Shown here piece after piece: positions 54,849 through 64,000 of a DNA stretch of 64,000 nt. Positions within the stretch are counted from its first letter, which is position 1. Every line of letters starts with the position of its first letter. The stretch spans positions 576,605-640,604 of the forward strand of contig NZ_CANMRN010000001.1 in the NCBI RefSeq assembly GCF_947500265.1, given 5' to 3'. The notes below the pieces were generated by a model, which worked only from the letters and a program-made list of their open reading frames with translations, had not been told where the DNA came from and searched no databases. The translations under genes and the position numbers were made by a program. This stretch comes from an uncultured Psychrobacter sp. GTDB taxonomy: Bacteria > Pseudomonadota > Gammaproteobacteria > Pseudomonadales > Moraxellaceae.

Positions 54849-55373
54849 TTAATGCTTTTTCGTGTCGCCAACGACTTTATCCATAATAGCGAATAACAAG
54901 CCAGAAAATACAAAGGTCATATGAATAATAACCTTCCACATGAGTTTGTCGGCATCAAGTTCACTCATTCCGCTAGAGATATCCATAAAGGATTTTAAAA
55001 GGTCAATTGCCGAGATAGCGACGATCGCTCCGATGACTTTGAGCTTTAGACCAGAAAAGTCCACTTTGCCCATCCAGCTAGGACGATCATCATGAGTGCC
55101 AGTATCGATTTTTGAGACAAAAATTTCATAGCCACTGAATATAATGATAAGCAATAAACTGGCAACCAGAGAGATATCAACCAATACCAATATATCTACA
55201 ATCACACTGGCTTCAGAGGCCGTCAAAATGTCAGCGAACATGTGCCATAGCTTTTGAACAAACTTAATAAATAATAAAATAATGCCTAACACCAACCCTA
55301 GATAAAAAGGTGCCAGTATCCAGCGGCTATTAAATATGGTTTTTTCTAAGTAAAGCTCAAACTTCTTTAGCAT
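54849..55373 (-). CDS. UPF0114 (YqhA-like) membrane protein
   Basis: 174 residues with four membrane helices. It starts KFELYLEKTIFNSRWILAPFYLGLVLG, typical of the family. Other marks: IVDILVLVDISLVASLLLIIIFSGYEIFVSKID, and a cytoplasmic GKVDFSGLKLKVIGAIVAISAIDLLKSFMD. Role unknown. It lies upstream of creD on the same strand with 169 bases between, so co-transcription is possible but not assured. Confidence 0.88.
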   Translation of the reverse strand: MLKKFELYLEKTIFNSRWILAPFYLGLVLGIILLFIKFVQKLWHMFADILTASEASVIVDILVLVDISLVASLLLIIIFSGYEIFVSKIDTGTHDDRPSWMGKVDFSGLKLKVIGAIVAISAIDLLKSFMDISSGMSELDADKLMWKVIIHMTFVFSGLLFAIMDKVVGDTKKH

Positions 55374-55451
55374 GGGTATCTCTTAGGTTTCAAATACAAA
55401 AAGTCTTAAAGACACAAGTATGAATAAGTTTTTGGGTATAGCTATTTAGCT

Positions 55452-56060
55452 TTAGTCAGGCGATATTTTATCTATATTAGCGAGCTGCGCTACTACTTGC
55501 TGAACGCGCGCTTTTCTATCGCCACTAATGCGTTGGAATGATTTCTGATGCTTGATTAATTGACTGGCGAAATAGTTGCTTATCTCATCGCGTTGATGCG
55601 GACTGTCTCGCAGGTCATCAGCCACCCATGGCGTATCAACATCAGTCAATAATATCAAATCATAATGATGGGCCAATGCTGCTTGCTCAAGGGCAGTAGG
55701 GCAGTCGCCATAATACCAATAAGAATAAACCATCAGCTCAAACAAACTGGTATCGCAAAACAAATAATAACAGGCATTATTCGTCTGAGCGACCTGTTTG
55801 GCTAAGGTATTCTCTAGTGTAACCTGCCCCTGTGCGATAGGGAGCAGATCTTCCCACGTACAAGTCAGCTGCTCATCATCCCACTTTGCCTGTAAGTAGG
55901 TGCGCATATATTCTGACACCCAAGGAGTATCAAAATGCGCGGCCAAATCACGACATAAGGTCGTTTTACCCGTACTTTCTGCTCCTAAGACCGCAACGTT
56001 GATGACAGATTTAGGCGTATGCTGCTCGAGATTGTACGCGGTAGCGTCGTTGCCATTCAT
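55452..56060 (-). CDS. NadR-type nicotinamide riboside kinase
   Basis: 202 residues. P-loop GAESTGKTT (26-34) in the NadR style, VSEYMRTYLQ, an FCDTSLFELMVYSYWYYG block (DTS), then LLLTDVDTPWVADDLRDSP and the lid RDEISNYF. It corresponds to the C-terminal kinase domain of E. coli NadR and lacks the N-terminal regulator and adenylyltransferase parts. It would phosphorylate nicotinamide riboside to NMN, trapping what PnuC imports. Its start overlaps pnuC by 50 bases. Confidence 0.88.
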   Translation of the reverse strand: MNGNDATAYNLEQHTPKSVINVAVLGAESTGKTTLCRDLAAHFDTPWVSEYMRTYLQAKWDDEQLTCTWEDLLPIAQGQVTLENTLAKQVAQTNNACYYLFCDTSLFELMVYSYWYYGDCPTALEQAALAHHYDLILLTDVDTPWVADDLRDSPHQRDEISNYFASQLIKHQKSFQRISGDRKARVQQVVAQLANIDKISPD

Positions 56061-56721
56061 AGTATGCCCAGATTGCGATAAGAGTGAAGACTACATATTG
56101 TAGCGCGGTAAAAGTAAAACCTTTATAGAAGTATAGCGGTACCGATATCGCATCAGCGATGATCCAGAGTATCCAATGCTCGATTTTACGTCGTGCCATG
56201 AGCCACATTGCCATCAGAAATAAAGCCGTAGTGAGCATGTCAGTATAGTCGACCCAAGTAAATAAATGGAGTCCAAGTACCGCACCATCGAAACTAAAGC
56301 CATTATTAATCACTGGGCGGAAATAATAAACCAATCCTACAAAAGCTATCGTTCCTGCTGCCAAAGCAGAAAGTATAGGGATGTCACCTGCATGCAAATG
56401 CTCAATGCGGACATTATTGGTATCTGACTGCTTATGCTCAACAGACTGGTTTTTCTTGTTCTTTGACCAGTTAATCCAGCCATACAAGCTCATCACGGTA
56501 TAGTAAGCATTAATGAACATATCGCCAAACAGCTGCCACTTCCACAGTAGGTACACAAATATAGCAGTGCTGACCAGACCAATAGGGAAGACTAAAATAT
56601 TGGTTTTGCTGGCGAGTAAGACACTTGCTACGCCGAAGACAACGGCAATCAGTTCAAGAATGATGAATATTGTAGAGTAGTCAGCGTATTGACCAAATAA
56701 CCAGTTGAGAAGTTCTGCCAT
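56011..56721 (-). CDS. pnuC: Nicotinamide riboside transporter PnuC
   Basis: 236 residues from ATG 56721, favoured by AGGA six bases upstream; ATG 56727 overlaps that site. About seven membrane helices. PnuC motifs: FGVASVLLASKTNILVFPIGLVSTAIFVYLLWKWQLFGDMFIN, YYTVMSLYGWINW (the WxxW region) and WILWIIADAISVPLYFYKG. It facilitates diffusion of nicotinamide riboside, driven by phosphorylation by the kinase encoded next. The extended 50-base overlap marks a coupled pair. Confidence 0.93.
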   Translation of the reverse strand: MAELLNWLFGQYADYSTIFIILELIAVVFGVASVLLASKTNILVFPIGLVSTAIFVYLLWKWQLFGDMFINAYYTVMSLYGWINWSKNKKNQSVEHKQSDTNNVRIEHLHAGDIPILSALAAGTIAFVGLVYYFRPVINNGFSFDGAVLGLHLFTWVDYTDMLTTALFLMAMWLMARRKIEHWILWIIADAISVPLYFYKGFTFTALQYVVFTLIAIWAYYEWQRRYRVQSRAAYA

Positions 56722-57016
56722 TAGCATTCCTAAGTATGAGCGTGTATCAATGTTTTGAATAATTAAGATAGTTCGACGAATAGTACAAAATAAATGATGC
56801 CAATTATAACGTAGCTACCGAAAAAGGACGGCAGTCTTTGCTAATTTATGGCAAGAAACAGATTATTTGTAACAAAGTATTAGAAAAATTATAATATTCA
56901 GGCATAATAAACACACTGATTTTAAGTTTACAGTTATTCACTGAATTTGAATGGCTATTATTTTTCCACTTTTATGCTTATTCCAAGCACCACAGTAGTA
57001 GACAAGGAAGCTTATC

Positions 57017-58162
57017 ATGACGACTTGTATCACAGGCACTGGTCTTTATATCCCACCTTACAGCATTAGTAACGAAGAGCTAGTTGAGTCATTTAACCAG
57101 TATGTTGAAAACTATAATACCGAACATGCTGAAGAGATAGCTGCAGAGACAGTGACGGCACTTGAGCCTTCTTCAGCTGCTTTCATCGAAAAAGTATCTG
57201 GTATCAAATCACGTTATGTGATGGAAAAAGAAGGTATCTTAAATACTGAAATCATGGCGCCAGTTATCCCTTACCGCAACTTGGGCGAAGAGCTGTCGGT
57301 AATGGCCGAAATGGGTGCAGCAGCACTTAGAGACGCTTTGGCTGATGCTGGACTTGAGGCCAATGACTTAGACGGTATCATCCTTGCTTGCTCAAACTTC
57401 CAGCGTACTTATCCTGCAGTTGCTATCGAAATCCAGAACGAAATTGGTATGATTGGCGGCTTTGCTTATGATATGAACGTTGCGTGTAGTGCGGCGACTT
57501 TCGGTCTGTCACAAGCACATGGTTCTATCATCTCTGGTTTGGCCAAACGTATTGCTGTGGTCAACGTTGAGATTACCTCAGCGCATTTAAACTGGCGTAA
57601 CCGTGACAGCCACTTTATCTTCGGTGATGTGGCGACTGCTTCTATCGTTGAAGAATTAGATACGCCAAAAGGTTACGAGATTCTAAACTCTAAGCTATTT
57701 ACTCAGTTTTCGACCAACATCAAAAACGAATACGGCTTTATGGATCGCTCAGAGTATCTAGCAGCGCAGACCGAAATGTATCCAGATATCAAAGCACCAG
57801 TCACTGATAAGCTGTTTTTGCAAAACGGTCGTAAAGTATTCCGTGAAGTCTGTCCAAAAGTGTCAGAGATTATCACTGAGCACTTGCAAGAAAACGACAT
57901 CCCAACATCTGATGTTAAGATGATGTGGTTGCATCAAGCCAATGCCAATATGTTGGATTTGATTCTGCGTACCGTGGTTGGTAAAGATGCCGATAAGTCG
58001 ATTGCTCCAAGTGTTATTGCTGAATTTGCCAATACTAGCTCAGCGAGTCCTATGATTGTATTCCATCGCCACAAAGATGACTTAGTATCAGGTGATTTGG
58101 GCGTTATTTGCTCATTTGGTGCAGGTTACTCTATTGGTTCGGTCTTAGTTCGCAAGGTCTAA
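57017..58162 (+). CDS. 3-oxoacyl-ACP synthase III family protein (FabH-like)
   Basis: 381 residues, about 60 longer than E. coli FabH (317). The Cys-His-Asn triad is seen in [21 protein letters not shown] and [10 protein letters not shown]. The extra part lies in two inserts (about 25-95 and 220-260). It condenses a starter acyl group with malonyl-ACP. This longer group in Pseudomonas includes an enzyme using medium-chain acyl-CoA; the same role here is only inferred. AAGGAAG precedes the ATG. Monocistronic with terminator. Confidence 0.9.
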   Translation: MTTCITGTGLYIPPYSISNEELVESFNQYVENYNTEHAEEIAAETVTALEPSSAAFIEKVSGIKSRYVMEKEGILNTEIMAPVIPYRNLGEELSVMAEMGAAALRDALADAGLEANDLDGIILACSNFQRTYPAVAIEIQNEIGMIGGFAYDMNVACSAATFGLSQAHGSIISGLAKRIAVVNVEITSAHLNWRNRDSHFIFGDVATASIVEELDTPKGYEILNSKLFTQFSTNIKNEYGFMDRSEYLAAQTEMYPDIKAPVTDKLFLQNGRKVFREVCPKVSEIITEHLQENDIPTSDVKMMWLHQANANMLDLILRTVVGKDADKSIAPSVIAEFANTSSASPMIVFHRHKDDLVSGDLGVICSFGAGYSIGSVLVRKV

Positions 58163-58184
58163 TACTTTAACTACCTGTCCTGAT

Positions 58185-58218
58185 AAAAATAGCTAAGAAT
58201 ATTCTTAGCTATTTTTTT
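58185..58218 (+). terminator. Terminator of the FabH-like gene
   Basis: A perfect palindrome: AAAAATAGCTAAGAAT (58185-58200) with its complement at 58201-58216, ending in a T run. Confidence 0.85.
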
Positions 58219-58349
58219 GTCTGTCGTTTTTGCTATTGAAATTACGTCGTGACATCTAAATATAAACAGAGATGTTGGAAAAGATAACATCGAGATTACC
58301 GACAATATCAACAAGAATGATTAGAGGTTTTAATTTACCCCAAAAAATT

Positions 58350-58358
58350 TGCTATAAT
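58350..58358 (+). promoter_or_regulatory. Extended -10 promoter of prfA
   Basis: TGCTATAAT at 58350-58358 is an exact extended -10 element, 38 bases before the prfA ATG. No good -35 hexamer is visible, which fits the extended type. Confidence 0.6.
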
Positions 58359-58396
58359 CACGGGCTTATTCCTCTTATCCAATTAAAAGTCCTTTT

Positions 58397-59488
58397 ATGA
58401 AAGAATCCTTACGCCTGCGTTTAGACCAGATGGTAGACCGTTATGAAGAGGTCACTGCTTTATTATCAGATCCTAGTGTTATCAGTGATAATAATAAGTT
58501 CCGTGAGTTGTCTGTTGAGCACAGCGACTTGATGGAGATCACGACGCTGTGGCAAAACTACGTGGGTGCAGAAACGGATCAGGCTGATGCAGAAGCGATG
58601 CTAGCCGATGCAACAGATCCTGACATGAAAGAGATGATGATCGATGAGATTGAGAGTGCGCGTGATACCATCGTAGAGATGGAAGAAGCGCTTAATCTGA
58701 TGATGCTACCAAAAGATCCTAACGATAAAGTACCAGCGTTTTTGGAGATTCGTGCCGGAACAGGCGGCGATGAAGCAGCGATTTTCTCTGGTGATTTGTT
58801 CCGTATGTACCAAAAATACGCGCAGAGCCAAGGCTGGACACTAGAAGTACTCTCTGCAAATGAAGGTGAGCATGGTGGTTATAAAGAAATCATCACTCGC
58901 GTATCTGGCAATAGTGTATATGGTCGCTTGAAGTTTGAATCAGGCGCTCACCGCGTACAGCGTGTTCCTGAAACCGAGAGCCAAGGTCGTGTTCATACGT
59001 CCGCTTGTACGGTCGCAGTCATGCCAGAAGTTGAGATTGATGATACCGTTGATATCAATCCTGCTGATATCAAGATGGATACTTTCCGCTCAAGCGGCGC
59101 TGGTGGTCAGCACGTGAACACGACTGACTCTGCTGTCCGTTTGACGCATATTCCAACGGGTACCGTGGTAGAGTGTCAGCAAGAGCGTAGCCAACACAAA
59201 AACCGTGCGCATGCTATGAAAATGCTGGTCTCTAAAATCCAACAAGCCAAAGTGCAAGCACAGGTCGATGTGGCGGACTCTATACGTCGTGACTTGGTCG
59301 GTAGTGGCGATCGCTCAGAGCGTATTCGTACCTATAATTTTCCACAAGGTCGCATGACCGATCACCGTATCAACCTTACCTTATACAAACTCGACTCCAT
59401 TATGGAAGGCGACTTGGACGAGATTCTTGATGCACTATTACGTGAGCATCAGGCTGATTTGATGGCCAGTATCGGTGGCAATGACTAG
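58397..59488 (+). CDS. prfA: Peptide chain release factor 1
   Basis: 363 residues, normal length. It recognises UAA and UAG. The catalytic GGQ is at 236-238 in [20 protein letters not shown], the methylation target of PrmC. The stop-codon recognition region holds the PET motif in [14 protein letters not shown], the RF1 signature. An N-terminal coiled region (1-100) is present. prmC and hemA are not adjacent here, unlike in E. coli. Confidence 0.97.
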   Translation: MKESLRLRLDQMVDRYEEVTALLSDPSVISDNNKFRELSVEHSDLMEITTLWQNYVGAETDQADAEAMLADATDPDMKEMMIDEIESARDTIVEMEEALNLMMLPKDPNDKVPAFLEIRAGTGGDEAAIFSGDLFRMYQKYAQSQGWTLEVLSANEGEHGGYKEIITRVSGNSVYGRLKFESGAHRVQRVPETESQGRVHTSACTVAVMPEVEIDDTVDINPADIKMDTFRSSGAGGQHVNTTDSAVRLTHIPTGTVVECQQERSQHKNRAHAMKMLVSKIQQAKVQAQVDVADSIRRDLVGSGDRSERIRTYNFPQGRMTDHRINLTLYKLDSIMEGDLDEILDALLREHQADLMASIGGND

Positions 59489-59618
59489 TAGTTAGTCTTT
59501 AAAAGTAATAACAGTTTTATCGTTTTTATCACCATGTCTGTTCTTATAATAATAAGTATTGATTTAATTTTTCTGTTTTCGTTTATCCATTTAATTACCT
59601 AAAAATATTGAGAGTGTT

Positions 59619-61157
59619 ATGTCAAAGCACAATAATCAGAACCAAGATCAAACCCCAGTCGTAGAAGATGCTAACGAGCTAATCGCACAACTGCAAGCCA
59701 AGCTAGACGATATCAGTGCTTCAGGTAAACAGCCGTATCCTAATACGTTCAAACGCACTGATTATGCGCAAGACTTACAGACGGCTTTTGATGGTGTCTC
59801 AAAGCAGGAAATTGAAGAAAAAGCAGCGAATGGTGAAAAAACACAGGTCAACGTGGCAGGTCGAGTCATGCTCAACCGTGGTTCATTTATCGTGATCCAA
59901 GACATGACAGGCCGTATTCAGTTATATGTAGCACGTAAAGAGCTTGATGAGGAAACGCGTGCGAGCATCAAATCACTAGATTTGGGTGACATCGTTGGTG
60001 TATCAGGCTATATCGGTCGCTCAGGTAAAGGCGATTTGTATGTGCATATTGAAGAAATTACGCTATTGACCAAATCACTACGTCCAATGCCAAACAAGTT
60101 CCATGGCTTGGCTGATGTCGAAGCGCGCTATCGCAATCGTCATCTTGATTTGATGACCAATGAGACGACTCGCAATACCTTTATGGTTCGTAGTCAGATC
60201 GTCAGCGGTATTCGTCAATTTATGCTCAATGAGCGTTTTATGGAAGTTGAAACGCCAATGATGCATCCGATACCAGGCGGCGCAGTAGCTCGTCCGTTTG
60301 AGACACATCATAATGCATTAGACATGCCTTTATACCTACGTATTGCGCCTGAGCTTTATCTTAAGCGTCTAGTCGTTGGTGGGTTTGAGCGCGTATTTGA
60401 GATTAACCGTAGCTTCCGTAACGAAGGGGTTTCAACCCGTCATAACCCTGAATTCACCATGATTGAGTTCTATCAAGCATACGCTGATTATCATGACTTG
60501 ATGGATTTGACTGAGCGTCTGTTTAATCAGTTAGCAATAGATGTATTGGGCACAACGGAGCTTACTTATCAAGAAGAAGCCATTAGCCTAAAAGCACCAT
60601 TTGCTCGTCTATCAATGTCTGATGCGATTGCAAAATATGCTGAAAACTTTGACATGACACGTATCAATGATCGTGAATACCTAGCAGAATATGCATCTAC
60701 GACACTTAAGCAACAAGTCAAAGATGTGTTTGGTGTGGGCAAACTACAGACGATTATCTTTGAAGAAACGGCTGAGCATCAACTGCGTCAGCCAACGTTT
60801 ATTACTGAGTATCCTGCTGAGACTTCACCACTAGCGCGCCGTAGTGATGACAATCCTGAGATTACTGATCGTTTTGAGCTGTTCGTTGGTGGTCGTGAGT
60901 TGGCTAATGGTTTTAGCGAGCTTAATGATCCAGCAGACCAAGCCGAGCGTTTCCGTGGTCAGGTTGCTGAAAAAGACGCGGGCGATGATGAAGCTATGCA
61001 TTTCGATGAAGAGTATATCGAAGCATTGTCTTATGGTCTGCCACCGACAGCCGGTGAAGGTATTGGTATCGATCGTCTAGTAATGCTATTTACCGACTCT
61101 GCTAGTATCCGTGATGTGATCTTGTTCCCGCACATGCGCCGCAAACAAGACAGCTAA
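59619..61157 (+). CDS. lysS: Lysyl-tRNA synthetase, class II
   Basis: 512 residues. An N-terminal OB-fold anticodon-binding domain ([20 protein letters not shown], about 80-170) is followed by the class II core. Motif 1 region [21 protein letters not shown], motif 2 [20 protein letters not shown] and motif 3 [18 protein letters not shown] are all present. Stand-alone, with its own terminator; no T-box leader seen. prfB, its E. coli neighbour, is absent. Confidence 0.97.
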   Translation: MSKHNNQNQDQTPVVEDANELIAQLQAKLDDISASGKQPYPNTFKRTDYAQDLQTAFDGVSKQEIEEKAANGEKTQVNVAGRVMLNRGSFIVIQDMTGRIQLYVARKELDEETRASIKSLDLGDIVGVSGYIGRSGKGDLYVHIEEITLLTKSLRPMPNKFHGLADVEARYRNRHLDLMTNETTRNTFMVRSQIVSGIRQFMLNERFMEVETPMMHPIPGGAVARPFETHHNALDMPLYLRIAPELYLKRLVVGGFERVFEINRSFRNEGVSTRHNPEFTMIEFYQAYADYHDLMDLTERLFNQLAIDVLGTTELTYQEEAISLKAPFARLSMSDAIAKYAENFDMTRINDREYLAEYASTTLKQQVKDVFGVGKLQTIIFEETAEHQLRQPTFITEYPAETSPLARRSDDNPEITDRFELFVGGRELANGFSELNDPADQAERFRGQVAEKDAGDDEAMHFDEEYIEALSYGLPPTAGEGIGIDRLVMLFTDSASIRDVILFPHMRRKQDS

Positions 61158-61203
61158 GATGGGTTTGCTTGCTGTAAATCCAAACTGATACTTAACTCAG
61201 CAT

Positions 61204-61249
61204 AAAAAGCTTTTGCTCATTTTTACAGAATGGGTATAAGCTTTTTTGT
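61204..61249 (+). terminator. lysS terminator
   Basis: AAAAAGCTT (61204-61212) pairs with AAGCTTTTT (61238-61246), continued inward by GCTCATT with AATGGGT. A T tract follows. Confidence 0.8.
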
Positions 61250-61272
61250 GAAATATCGTTTATAGAGGTATT

Positions 61273-62535
61273 ATGGATATTCAGCAAGCATCACATGCGC
61301 CATGGCAAAAAATGATTCAGCAATGTTTTTTATCATTGTATGAGTTGCCTGATGACAAAATCACTGACTCTGATCATTTTCAGGGTTATGATTTTGTTTT
61401 TAAGTTTTCTGGCGCTACTATTTATTTGCTCGTCAATACCGTCGTGATGCAGGCAAATAAGCAAGAAGTGGATAATGCTAAAGTTCGTGAGTGGAGAAAA
61501 GAAGTTGTTAACCAACTTATCAAACGCCACGCTCAGATTTATCAAAAAAACGATAGCCTAATTGTAGACAGAAGTGCCGCGACAACTGATAAAGCAGTTT
61601 ATTTTATTGGCTTAACGTCATTGTCTATCAATCATCAAGACGATCAATCGGGCCATTCATCTTATGCAGTTGGCTACGAATATGGCAGTCGGTTTTTTGC
61701 AGAAGACTGTGTTTTAGACTTAGATGATGAGCAAAGTATCCTACAAGTCTTTAGTCATCAAAACTTCGTTGATATCCTCAATCAGTTGGTTACTCCAAGT
61801 GATTTGACAACCTTTTTAGACTTCTATCGTCGTCAACTATCTAGCTTTGCATCATTTCAAAACGAATCGACATTACTTAAACAGTTTCTACAATCACCTG
61901 ACTTTCATCAACGAGCGATTAGGGTACAAGAACAGCTAATTGATAACGAGTTAATTGAGCAAGTTGAATTACGCTTACTCAAAGCAGTAGAGCCGAATCA
62001 GACTGTATTTGCCGATGCCTTAATGACTGAGATGCAAAAAAATACTGGTATGTGGTTCAAGCTATTTAACAGTGTGATTGAGCGTTATTATGAAGCGGGT
62101 AGACCTTTACCAAATGAGCAGGTTGATATTTTGGTAGATGAGTCAATGTATACCTATGCGTGTCTAGTAGAAAAAATCTTAGCTTATAGAACCATGGATC
62201 AAGACTCGCGTTGGAATGGATACGTCCGCCATGAGCATTCTTATCATGTATTTGGACGCCATTATCTTATGGTGTTTTATGCGCAAGACGATAGCAGTTC
62301 GCTGAGCGCAGAAAATGTTAGGCTCTCTTATAAAGATTTATTGTCAGATATTAATGTCCAATTACAAGAGCCTGTAATGGATGATTTGTTTTTACTGGGC
62401 GTAGAGTTTAGGCCGTGCGAAGATAGCGTAAATACTGAGGTTTATCTGGATATATTTCATCAAGCAGGCTCATTTATTGATGAAAGTACTCAGCGCTTAT
62501 ATGATCGACTGGCCCAACTTCAAGCTCAGTTATAA
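61273..62535 (+). CDS. Hypothetical protein, 420 residues
   Basis: I do not recognise the family. The protein is soluble, acidic, and mixed alpha/beta. Its visible landmarks are YDFVFKFSGATIYLLVNTVVMQ, AVGYEYGSRFFAEDC, DFYRRQLSSFASFQNES, MWFKLFNSVIERYYEAGRP and YHVFGRHYLMVFYAQDD. No signal peptide, membrane helix or nucleotide-binding motif. AGAGG lies 7 bases before ATG 61273. It sits between the lysS terminator and dnaX with 69 bases to the latter, so it may be co-transcribed with dnaX. Confidence 0.75.
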   Translation: MDIQQASHAPWQKMIQQCFLSLYELPDDKITDSDHFQGYDFVFKFSGATIYLLVNTVVMQANKQEVDNAKVREWRKEVVNQLIKRHAQIYQKNDSLIVDRSAATTDKAVYFIGLTSLSINHQDDQSGHSSYAVGYEYGSRFFAEDCVLDLDDEQSILQVFSHQNFVDILNQLVTPSDLTTFLDFYRRQLSSFASFQNESTLLKQFLQSPDFHQRAIRVQEQLIDNELIEQVELRLLKAVEPNQTVFADALMTEMQKNTGMWFKLFNSVIERYYEAGRPLPNEQVDILVDESMYTYACLVEKILAYRTMDQDSRWNGYVRHEHSYHVFGRHYLMVFYAQDDSSSLSAENVRLSYKDLLSDINVQLQEPVMDDLFLLGVEFRPCEDSVNTEVYLDIFHQAGSFIDESTQRLYDRLAQLQAQL

Positions 62536-62604
62536 CCTAAACATAGTACGATTCATTAGTTTGACGCTTCCTTTATATTTGTATTATTTACATTGGCATT
62601 TATT

Positions 62605-64000
62605 ATGACGCAGCAATATCAAGTTTTAGCTCGCAAATACCGACCAAAAAACTTTCACGAGTTGATTGGGCAGACGCATGTGTCTCAAGCGCTGATTAAT
62701 GCGATTGATTATAATCGTTTGCATCATGCCTATCTGTTTACAGGTACGCGCGGTGTGGGCAAGACGACGATTGCGCGTATTTTATCTAAATGCTTGAACT
62801 GTGATACTGGTATTACTAGTACTCCTTGCGGCGTATGTGATAATTGCGTTGCTATTGATCAGGGGCGTTTTATTGATCTTATTGAGATTGATGCCGCTTC
62901 TCGTACCAAGGTCGAAGACACGCGTGAGCTATTAGACAATGTTCCTTATGCGCCTAGCCAAGGGCGTTACAAGGTCTATCTGATTGATGAAGTACATATG
63001 CTGTCTACGCACAGCTTTAACGCGCTATTAAAAACGCTAGAAGAGCCACCGGAGCATGTGAAGTTCTTGCTAGCGACGACTGATCCACAAAAGCTACCAA
63101 TTACGATTATTTCACGCTGCTTGCAATTTGTACTGCGTCCATTACCTCAAACGTTACTTAGTGAGCACTTGGCAAATATCTTGACCAAAGAGCAGGTAGG
63201 CTATACTCAGCCAGCGATTTGGCAGTTGGCAAGTGCAGCCAAAGGTTCTGTACGTGATGCGTTATCATTGACCGATCAAGCCATTGCTTTTGGTCAAGGC
63301 GCACTGGATGATGCGACTGTCAATGCAATGCTTGGTCTCATTGATGCTGCTGACTTAGTGCGTCTAATCACAGATATTTATAATCATGATAAGTCGGCGG
63401 TTGCTGCTCATATTGAGCAAATGCGTGCGCAAATGGTCGATGCGACTAGTATGTTTGATGGGCTTGCTGAGCTGTTACATCAGTTGGCATTGACTCAGCT
63501 GTTGCCTGAAGTCGCTCTCAATGTTAATGAGGCGCAAGCAAAAGACATTTATACGCTAGCTCAGCATATCAGCCCTGATGTCTTGCAGCTGTATTATGAG
63601 ATTGTTGTACAAGCCCGTGAAGGTGTTAAGTTGGCAAGTACACCGATGCAAGCTCTTGAGATGTGCATCTTGCGATTGCTAGCGTTTCGTCCATTACCAG
63701 TCGATGAAGTCTTGAACAATACTTATGATAGTGATGGGTCTGCTACCAAAGTACCAGCTATAGAACCAGTATCTTCTGCATCAGCTCCAGATGCTGCTGC
63801 ACATGAAGCGTCAGCACCACCGCCAGAACCTTATAGTGTTGATTATCAGCCACCAAGTCACGATGAGTTGCAAAGCGGTATTGATGATAATGACAATTTA
63901 GCACAGTCAATGGCTAGTGCTATGCCTGAACCTGTTGTTGAGCCTGAACCTGTTGTTGAGCCTGAACCTGTTGTTGAGCCTGAACCTGTTGTTGAGCCTG
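62605..64000 (+). CDS. dnaX: DNA polymerase III tau/gamma subunit, 5' part (cut by window edge)
   Basis: 465 codons are visible. Clamp-loader ATPase: Walker A GTRGVGKTT (47-55), a zinc site CLNCDTG..PCGVCDNC, VYLIDEVHMLSTHSFNALLKTLEEPPEH (Walker B), LLATTDPQKLP and the sensor ISRCLQF. After about residue 370 the sequence becomes Pro/Ala/Ser-rich. The last bases hold an 18-base tandem repeat coding EPEPVV. The tau C terminus and any frameshift site for gamma lie beyond the window. Confidence 0.96.
   Translation, partial: MTQQYQVLARKYRPKNFHELIGQTHVSQALINAIDYNRLHHAYLFTGTRGVGKTTIARILSKCLNCDTGITSTPCGVCDNCVAIDQGRFIDLIEIDAASRTKVEDTRELLDNVPYAPSQGRYKVYLIDEVHMLSTHSFNALLKTLEEPPEHVKFLLATTDPQKLPITIISRCLQFVLRPLPQTLLSEHLANILTKEQVGYTQPAIWQLASAAKGSVRDALSLTDQAIAFGQGALDDATVNAMLGLIDAADLVRLITDIYNHDKSAVAAHIEQMRAQMVDATSMFDGLAELLHQLALTQLLPEVALNVNEAQAKDIYTLAQHISPDVLQLYYEIVVQAREGVKLASTPMQALEMCILRLLAFRPLPVDEVLNNTYDSDGSATKVPAIEPVSSASAPDAAAHEASAPPPEPYSVDYQPPSHDELQSGIDDNDNLAQSMASAMPEPVVEPEPVVEPEPVVEPEPVVEP
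63925..64000 (+). repeat. 18-base tandem repeat in dnaX (EPEPVV units)
   Basis: CCTGAACCTGTTGTTGAG occurs four times exactly (63925-63996) and a fifth copy begins at the window edge, so the full length is unknown. It encodes an acidic Pro-rich hinge. Confidence 0.95.

Overview
The window looks like a chromosomal segment of a moderately AT-rich gammaproteobacterium of the family Moraxellaceae, most likely Psychrobacter. I base this on the feel of the proteins (glnA, trpGDC, fabI, hrpA, prfA, lysS, dnaX), on the compact housekeeping layout and on Moraxellaceae-like accessory genes. This is recognition by eye, not a database result. I see no prophage, CRISPR array, tRNA or rRNA. About 50 genes are supported, all apparently intact, with one cut off at each edge.

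Layout. 0-4.3 kb (minus strand): a PAS-domain gene cut by the left edge, rsmE, and a methionine-cycle operon ahcY-metF preceded by a leader that fits the S-adenosylhomocysteine (SAH) riboswitch. 4.4-10.4 kb: a BtuB-like TonB-dependent receptor, a large MscS-type channel, an AlkA-like glycosylase and an Smr-domain protein. 10.5-13.3 kb (minus): trpG-trpD-trpC. 13.3-17.3 kb: an 828-base control region with a sigma-54 promoter and two NtrC-like sites in front of glnA, then a DUF4124 protein and a SIMPL protein. 17.6-23.8 kb: the 4.5S RNA gene ffs, lemA, an M48 metallopeptidase with a very long tail, a HolD-like protein and serC. 23.9-31.0 kb: a yejABEF-type oligopeptide importer split by gloB, with a perfect 29-base inverted repeat upstream of yejA and a MITE-like element between yejA and gloB. 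31.3-36.7 kb: an iron-type alcohol dehydrogenase, a lipoprotein MsrAB fusion, a trimeric autotransporter with 71 uninterrupted collagen triplets, and folE. 37.2-43.5 kb: fabI, a DUF1275 protein, an overlooked 50-codon gene on the minus strand, a DASS transporter, an alpha/beta hydrolase, a phosphoesterase and a DUF1543 protein. 43.7-52.9 kb: hrpA, a methyltransferase, a small membrane protein flanked by 14-base repeats, an AraC regulator divergent from an Ohr-like peroxidase, an EamA transporter and a DUF421 protein with a cysteine-rich tail. 53.1-56.7 kb (minus): creD, an UPF0114 protein, and pnuC overlapping a NadR-type kinase. 57.0-64.0 kb: a FabH-like synthase, prfA, lysS, an unrecognised 420-residue protein and the 5' part of dnaX.

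How the genes fit together. The riboswitch, ahcY and metF form a methyl-cycle unit: SAH accumulation would raise SAH hydrolase and methylene-THF reductase. The neighbouring corrinoid-type receptor could supply cobalamin for methionine synthase, but that link is inference. glnA appears to be under classical nitrogen control. PnuC and the NadR-like kinase form a nicotinamide riboside uptake-and-trapping pair. Periplasmic and oxidative protection recurs (MsrAB, Ohr).

I did not find an obviously new multi-gene system. The best candidates for new description are the perfect 29-base hairpin, the MITE, the 50-codon gene whose terminator lies inside the neighbouring gene, the HolD-like protein with a long linker, and the collagen-bearing adhesin.
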